Position numbers and translations under genes: made by a program. Below the pieces are notes generated by a model. The model saw nothing but the letters and a program-made list of their open reading frames with translations. It did no database searches and was not told where the DNA came from. A DNA stretch of 10,820 nucleotides. Source: Chloroflexota bacterium (GTDB taxonomy: Bacteria > Chloroflexota > Anaerolineae > Promineifilales > Promineifilaceae). The stretch covers positions 1 to 10,820 of the forward strand of contig QQUD01000129.1 of NCBI GenBank assembly GCA_008501785.1, in the 5' to 3' direction. Below, in pieces: positions 7,315-10,820 of the stretch (the first letter of the stretch is position 1; every line of letters begins with the position of its first letter).

Positions 7315-7900
7315 TTTTTTGATATACAAATGTTCGTGTTTGCACAGGTATAGTAGGGGGAATCAATTGCTCCGATTCTATATAAATATTGCGTACAAAA
7401 TAAGGGATTGATAGCTGGTAATTTTCTACGGGGAGCGTTTCCCATAAATGTAGCAGGTCGTCTGTAGAAAGATCGGACAAATAAATTTCGACAGTTTCGT
7501 TGGACCTAAATGCACCAGGCACCTCCTTTTCGAGCAAACCAAATGGTAAAATCGGCGTGTCTTCTAAAACACGCATCATCCAGCCAGCAACAGATTGCTG
7601 CACTGATGCTTTATTAGCCCAAACAGTTAGTAGAAAATGCAAATCGAGTGGAAGTTGTGTTTGAAACTTCTGACCATTCGTGCTTGTGCGGCCAGCAGGA
7701 GAACGACGTGAACCACCTGGAAATATGCGATAAAGATAAAGAGAAATCCCATTGGTCAATGGCTTTGAAAAATCCTTCGCAGTATAAACATTGAATTGTA
7801 GGGGGTTACTAAATGTTTCAGGCGCTAGTTGTTCATAATTAACCTGAAGGAGGCTAATTATGGCTTTGCTAACGGCCGTTATTGCTTTGAATGTCGCCAT
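7301..7900 (-). CDS. DUF4255 protein, Pvc16-like N-terminal domain (tail terminator/cap candidate)
   Basis: Product of 199 aa fitting the DUF4255 (Pvc16_N) family: an N-terminal helix MATFKAITAVSKAIISLLQ (1-19), FNVYTAKDF (36-44), the strand GISLYLYRIF (51-60), LPLDLHFLLTVWA (83-95), the helix VAGWMMRVLEDTPIL (104-118), VEIYLSDLSTDDLLHLWETL (137-156) and the closing segment YQLSIPYFVRNIYIES (161-176). In AFP and PVC this protein caps the distal end of the tube-sheath barrel. There the gene ends the cluster, while here it lies near the head. ATG at 7900 is preferred over GTG at 7927 because GGGGA lies 8 nt upstream of it and the family usually starts just before this helix. The last codons overlap the next gene. 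Confidence 0.85.
   Translation of the reverse strand: MATFKAITAVSKAIISLLQVNYEQLAPETFSNPLQFNVYTAKDFSKPLTNGISLYLYRIFPGGSRRSPAGRTSTNGQKFQTQLPLDLHFLLTVWANKASVQQSVAGWMMRVLEDTPILPFGLLEKEVPGAFRSNETVEIYLSDLSTDDLLHLWETLPVENYQLSIPYFVRNIYIESEQLIPPTIPVQTRTFVYQKNEND
7871..7880. repeat. Palindrome AACGGCCGTT, exact copy 4
   Basis: Exact copy in the first codons of the DUF4255 gene, read as Thr-Ala-Val. Confidence 0.8.
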
Positions 7901-7951
7901 ACTGAATTCCCCTGACAGATATTGCACCTAACAATGACCTACAGTTGTTTG

Positions 7952-8173
7952 CTACTTTGCTCCCTTTTGTGTGTGATCTGTTTCTGTGTCTAATGCAGAA
8001 ATATAAGATTTAATGATGGGGACAATTATGGATAAATCTCTAAAGTATTTTTCATCGCCACTGGGTATATGTGTAATTCGCCCTCTCCAAGACTCATTGC
8101 CAGATACGATCGATTCTTCTTCGATCCAAATCTTGATTACAAATGAAAAAATTTGAGATTCAATCTCTTTCAT
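7952..8173 (-). CDS. Small protein of unknown function at the head of the eCIS operon
   Basis: Product of 73 aa. Its core looks structured: FSFVIKIWIEEE (9-20), SWRGRITHIPSGDEKYFRDL (28-47) and the amphipathic helix SIIVPIIKSYISALD (48-62), followed by a polar tail. I have a recollection of similar short proteins with a WRGxITHxPSG motif in loci of this kind but cannot assign a function or confirm the family. It lies 51 bp upstream of the DUF4255 gene in the same direction, so it could be the first gene of the operon. The start is uncertain: GGAGG directly abuts the ATG at 8173 (too close to be ideal), and an upstream GTG at 8209 has no Shine-Dalgarno. The conserved-looking core begins just after the ATG, so that start is kept. 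Confidence 0.6.
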   Translation of the reverse strand: MKEIESQIFSFVIKIWIEEESIVSGNESWRGRITHIPSGDEKYFRDLSIIVPIIKSYISALDTETDHTQKGAK

Positions 8174-8289
8174 CCTCCACCAACAAAACTTTTGCAAGAT
8201 ATTCAACACAAATGTCGAAAGATTTCGCAGTAAAAAAAATATTGTTTTTAATGAAGTTTTTAAGAGGATAACTTCAGGTGATTTGAATG

Positions 8290-8332
8290 AGTATAGAGGG
8301 TTAATGTCTGTGTGGGCGTCTGTTGTAACGTC
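8290..8332 (-). promoter_or_regulatory. Candidate SARP-type promoter for the eCIS operon: 12-bp-phased direct repeats plus -10 box
   Basis: On the minus strand, TATACT at 8295-8290 fits a -10 box and has no good -35 hexamer 17 bp upstream. In its place are three direct repeats phased at 12 bp: GACG (starting at 8332), GACG (8320) and GACA (8308). The last two share ACAGACR, and the last repeat ends 9 nt before the -10. SARP regulators are known to bind direct repeats about 11 or 22 bp apart that replace the -35 element, with about 8 bp to the -10. The SARP gene lies immediately upstream. The repeats are short and the call is tentative; it implies a leader of roughly 110 nt. Confidence 0.35.
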
Positions 8333-8370
8333 AGGAAAAGCGTATTTTTGGTGGAAAACGAGAATGGCCG

Positions 8371-8389
8371 TTCGTTAAATGTGAACGAA
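8371..8389. repeat. Inverted repeat TTCGTT-7nt-AACGAA
   Basis: A perfect 6-bp inverted repeat with a 7-nt spacer, 24 bp beyond the stop codon of the SARP gene. No T-run follows on the minus strand, so it does not look like an intrinsic terminator. It could be a regulator binding site or chance. Confidence 0.3.
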
Positions 8390-8413
8390 ATTAGTCATGC
8401 ATTTGAGTGGCTA

Positions 8414-9349
8414 TTAAATTTGATTACGTTCTAGCATCAGGTTAACATCTTGAATATCTTCTTGAACCTGCACCTGTAATTCTTCCAATAACTGACTTAG
8501 CAGCAAAAGCCTATGTAAGACATCAGACAAGGATATTGTTTTTTTACTGACAGGGAGCAACGATCTTACACTTATTTCTTGGTTGTTGGGAAAGGTGTCT
8601 GACTGAATTGCCTTATATAAGGATGTTGTTTGTGAAGATGGCGCAACATTTAGCTCATCATTCAAAACCTGGACACAACGTTGATATTGACGTATTGCTC
8701 CCGTTCGGTCTCCAGCTAAGTAGCGCAATCGCATCATTTGGCGATATGCCTTTTCACATGCCCGGTCCCATTGTAAGATAAGCGAACCATAAGCAAGACC
8801 TTGTTCATAAGCTTGCTGGTATTCACAATACATGATTAGTTTTTGCAACAAATTCAAAAAAATGTTTTGAAATCGTTCCCGCTCAAAAATACACCAATCT
8901 TGATACCAATTTTCTAACAAATTTCCATTATATAATTGGATGGCATCATGTATTTTTTCAGCAGCTTGTGAATCTAATTCAGCTCCTCTTGTGCCATTTA
9001 CTTCTATAGAAATTTGTTCAAATTGCTCAATATCTAACCAAAAATTGAAATGTTTATTTATTTGAATCCAATCTGATTCAACGAGAAAGATTTTTTTTTC
9101 ATTAGCATCTTTGTAATTTAAGATAGATTGTAAATGCCAGATAGCCTGACGCAAATAGCGTTTAGATTGAGTTGCAGAACTATCTTTCCATAGCATTGTA
9201 GCTAATTTTTCCCGGGAATGAGGTCGGTTCCTATAGACCAATAAGTAGCACAAAAGCTCTCTTTGTTTTTTGGATTCAAAACCTATTGCATCTTCTTCGC
9301 CGTAGCGGATATTAAACTTGCCAAAGAGCGAAATATAAAGTGTTCTCAT
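8414..9349 (-). CDS. SARP-type transcriptional regulator (winged helix plus BTAD) with C-terminal coiled coil
   Basis: DNA-binding activator candidate of 311 aa. An OmpR-type winged helix occupies about 1-98: the strand LYISLFGKFNIRYG, then KKQRELLCYLLVYRNRPHSR (27-46), LATMLWKDSSATQSKRYLRQ (49-68) and the wing FLVESDWIQIN (88-98). A bacterial transcriptional activator domain follows (about 104-247: LDIEQFEQ; LYNGNLLENWYQDWC; RMMRLRY-type helices; GDRTGAIRQYQRCVQVLNDELNVAPSSQT). The last 40 residues (272-305) form a Leu/Val/Gln-rich helix that looks like a coiled coil, an addition to the minimal SARP. ATG at 9349 has GAGG 9 nt upstream and is preferred over GTG at 9373. It is co-directional with the eCIS genes and sits about 240 bp upstream of the first, so it is the obvious candidate for their activator; this is inference. 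It is noticeably AT-rich. Confidence 0.88.
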   Translation of the reverse strand: MRTLYISLFGKFNIRYGEEDAIGFESKKQRELLCYLLVYRNRPHSREKLATMLWKDSSATQSKRYLRQAIWHLQSILNYKDANEKKIFLVESDWIQINKHFNFWLDIEQFEQISIEVNGTRGAELDSQAAEKIHDAIQLYNGNLLENWYQDWCIFERERFQNIFLNLLQKLIMYCEYQQAYEQGLAYGSLILQWDRACEKAYRQMMRLRYLAGDRTGAIRQYQRCVQVLNDELNVAPSSQTTSLYKAIQSDTFPNNQEISVRSLLPVSKKTISLSDVLHRLLLLSQLLEELQVQVQEDIQDVNLMLERNQI

Positions 9350-9860
9350 CAGAAGTAGCCTCGTGAAACCCACTCATTAAAGTAGCCTTCTCATTCGATA
9401 TTGATACAGGTCTTCAGATTTAGATCAATCAATGTATGAACGACCAAATTTAACAACTTAGTATGCGCAATAAACGTTGTCTATTACTTGAACTAAACCT
9501 GATCCAGCCAGTATTTGATTGTGCAAAACGTTACAAGCTGTTGAAAAATTTACGAGAATTTGCTTTTGATCTGAGCAATGAAGAGAGTGATGGGTGATTA
9601 CGCAAAGACAGTATAAAAAGTAATCAATTATTCGGTTCCAGTCAATATTGTTCACTTTTGAACAATGTTGGGATGTTAACTTATTAAACTTGGAGATATT
9701 TGCCAAATTTTGAAGTTCATTCGTTATTTGCTGATCATGCATCCATCGTGGAATAGTTTATCTACGGCAATCTGGAAAATCAAGATGTTTGTACACAATA
9801 AAGTTTGGTTCTTTAGAATTTCATGGGGTTTGGAGTGGAGGCTTTAGCCGGTTCTCACGG
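9350..9860. other. Stretch of about 500 bp without a convincing gene
   Basis: The segment lies between two divergent units and is AT-rich. It must hold the promoter of the SARP gene on the minus strand, but no clean -35/-10 pair stands out. A minus-strand frame of 94 codons (9458-9742) lacks a Shine-Dalgarno and any recognisable motif and is spanned by a strong hairpin, so it is not accepted as a gene. The plus strand from 9789 is open but unrecognisable until the condensation-domain remnant starts at 9861. Confidence 0.5.
9643..9670 (+). repeat. Strong 12-bp hairpin with tetraloop
   Basis: CAATATTGTTCA (9643-9654), loop CTTT, TGAACAATGTTG (9659-9670). Eleven Watson-Crick pairs and one T-G wobble form on the plus strand; on the minus strand the wobble becomes an A-C mismatch. 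The inner 8 bp (ATTGTTCA/TGAACAAT) are perfect. No T-run follows it. It may be an RNA structure, an operator, or a remnant of an element end. Confidence 0.5.
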
Positions 9861-10205
9861 CACATGATTTGTGATGGCATGTCTCTAGCTTTTCTGGCCC
9901 GCGAATTGATGGTGCATTTAGGTACTCCGACGACCATTGCACAGGTGCTGCCTGCCCCAGAACCGATTACTCAGAAGAATCTTCCTGGCGATGTTGCCCT
10001 ATCAGGTTTGATTAAATATTTCATCAATCGGATCAGACGGAATTGGAATGATGAAATCGTAACGTTCGATCAGGAGGATTACGAAGCTCTGAACAAAACG
10101 TACTGGGACAACTGCGACCACAAAATCCTCCTGATTGAGCTATCTGAGTCAGAGACGAAAGCATTGATCACGCGCTGCAAAAGAGAAAGTGTAACGGTGA
10201 ATACG
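9861..10205 (+). pseudogene. Fragment of a condensation-domain / acyltransferase-like protein, truncated at both ends
   Basis: An in-frame stretch of 115 residues matches the middle of NRPS-condensation-like acyltransferases. It opens in the HHxxxDG active-site motif, here RHMICDG with the first His lost or changed, then GMSLAFLARELMVHLG. It continues through a Pro-rich linker (LPAPEPITQKNLPGD), INRIRRNWNDEIVTFDQEDYEALNKTYW, and ILLIELSESETKALITRC ending in ESVTVNT. The N-terminal third is absent: the open frame upstream (from TTG 9789) is unlike the family. After 10205 the similarity stops and the frame continues as meaningless Cys/Arg/Thr-rich sequence to 10475, overlapping the next gene. 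This is a fossil made by deletion or rearrangement, not a working enzyme. The subfamily cannot be named from this fragment. Confidence 0.7.
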
Positions 10206-10294
10206 CTGCCTATCCGCACATCATGCAGGACCCTGCGCCTGACGTGCGGATTGAAAACTTTCTATCGGCTGAGAGCCTGGGTGGTGTATACTAT

Positions 10295-10323
10295 ATTCAA
10301 CACTCACAATTCAACATTCAACA
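10295..10323 (+). repeat. Three direct copies of ATTCAACA
   Basis: Copies start at 10295, 10309 and 10316 (spacing 14 and 7 bp). They follow TATACT (10287-10292) and end 21 bp before the ATG of the second regulator gene. The 7-bp phasing suggests a short tandem repeat or a regulator site. Low information content keeps confidence modest. Confidence 0.4.
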
Positions 10324-10344
10324 CGAACTACCTGGAGAACATTG

Positions 10345-10820
10345 ATGCTCTCGTTTACATTGCTTGGACGAACTGTTTTATCGAAAAACGGTGTACCTCT
10401 AGCTCAATTTCGCAGTCAAAAAGAGGCCGCCTTACTCATCTATCTAGCCCAAACCGGGCAGGCTCATCAGCGTGATTTTCTCGCCACGTTACTTTGGGAG
10501 AGCAGTTCAACTAAACAATCTTTGACCAATTTACGTACCACCTTGTCACGCCTACGCAAACAGGTTGGCGATGCGTTGCTGATCACACGTAATTCGGTAA
10601 CGCTTACGCTAGAGAACAGACAGCAAGTTGATTCGGTTATCTTGTTGCAGACATTGGCTGATGGTGGGCAAACCGACTCGGCCGAAAAAGCCACCACCCT
10701 GCAAAATGCCCTCGCCACCTACCACGGTGACTTCCTCACTGACTATCATTTGTCCAATGCCCCTGCATTCAATGAATGGGCCATGGTAACCCGTGAACAT
10801 ATCCGCCGCCAGGTCATTGC
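10345..10820 (+). CDS. Second SARP/BTAD-type transcriptional regulator, 5' part (runs off the window)
   Basis: The first 158 codons are present and the frame stays open to the last base. An N-terminal winged helix occupies about 1-92: LSFTLLGRTVLSKNGVPL, then FRSQKEAALLIYLAQTGQ (22-39), RDFLATLLWESSSTKQSLTN (43-62), LRTTLSRLRKQVGD (63-76) and the wing LLITRNSVTLTL (78-89). The start of a BTAD follows (about 96-158: VDSVILLQTL; ATTLQNALATYHGDFLTDYHL; FNEWAMVTREHIRRQV). GGAG at 10334-10337 lies 7 nt before the ATG. In this family the N-terminus is often followed by an AAA/NB-ARC ATPase and TPR repeats, so the full protein may be much longer; that part is not visible. It points away from the eCIS genes, and its codon use is GC-richer than that of the first SARP. 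Confidence 0.85.
   Translation, partial: MLSFTLLGRTVLSKNGVPLAQFRSQKEAALLIYLAQTGQAHQRDFLATLLWESSSTKQSLTNLRTTLSRLRKQVGDALLITRNSVTLTLENRQQVDSVILLQTLADGGQTDSAEKATTLQNALATYHGDFLTDYHLSNAPAFNEWAMVTREHIRRQVI

Noticed and set aside
8371..8389. Intrinsic terminator for the SARP gene
   Set aside because: The stem is only 6 bp with a 7-nt loop, and no T-run follows on the minus strand.
9458..9742. Minus-strand frame of 94 codons between the SARP gene and the condensation fragment
   Set aside because: No Shine-Dalgarno, no recognisable motif, Cys/His/Asn-rich composition like translated non-coding AT-rich DNA, and a strong hairpin lies inside it.
10287..10297. TATACT/TATATT as a firm promoter of the second regulator
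   Set aside because: No -35 hexamer at suitable distance was found (TTGAAA at 10251 is 30 bp away), so it is mentioned only in context.
9789..10475. A single 228-codon plus-strand gene
   Set aside because: Only codons for about 9861-10205 resemble a protein family. Both flanks are unlike it, and the 3' part overlaps the clearly coding second regulator in another frame, so it is treated as a truncated fragment.
10467..10800. Minus-strand frames opposite the second regulator
   Set aside because: The plus strand encodes an unmistakable winged-helix/BTAD protein over the same bases.
1..10820. CRISPR array, tRNA, rRNA or insertion sequence
   Set aside because: No regularly spaced long repeats, no cloverleaf or rRNA-like sequence, and no transposase-like frame were seen.

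Overview
The window carries the structural head of a contractile injection system (eCIS, a phage-tail-like particle of the Afp/PVC type) on the minus strand. To its right lie a SARP-type regulator, a decayed condensation-domain gene and the start of a second SARP-type regulator. No taxonomic marker is present. The winged-helix/BTAD regulators, the eCIS gene layout and the many copies of the 10-bp palindrome AACGGCCGTT would fit a Chloroflexota bacterium. That assignment is inference only.

Layout, in the direction of minus-strand transcription (high to low coordinates): SARP/BTAD regulator (8414-9349); a gap of about 240 bp with a possible SARP-type promoter; a 73-aa protein (7952-8173); a DUF4255/Pvc16-like protein (7301-7900); a two-domain beta-rich protein with a carboxypeptidase-regulatory-like fold (6487-7314); main tail sheath (4349-6445); main tube (3884-4336); a very large second sheath-like protein (1196-3871); second tube protein (723-1196); and a CIS_tube plus LysM-like hub protein (16-702). 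The genes from 7900 down to 16 are packed with gaps of 0 to 41 bp or short overlaps, and most have a clear Shine-Dalgarno, so they look like one operon. Spike, PAAR, gp25-like, baseplate wedge, tape-measure, AAA+ ATPase, fibre and effector genes are not seen and would be expected left of position 1.

How the parts would work together: the sheath and tube form the contractile barrel. The second sheath/tube pair probably forms the adaptor layers next to the baseplate, as Pvc3/4 and Pvc5 do. The LysM-like protein joins the tube to the spike, and the DUF4255 protein is the terminal cap. Both sheath-like proteins carry long acidic, Ser/Pro-rich insertions that probably lie on the particle surface.

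The right end (about 9350-10820) is of a different character: a 400-500 bp stretch without a convincing gene but with a strong hairpin, a condensation/acyltransferase gene fragment truncated at both ends, and a plus-strand SARP-like regulator that runs out of the window.
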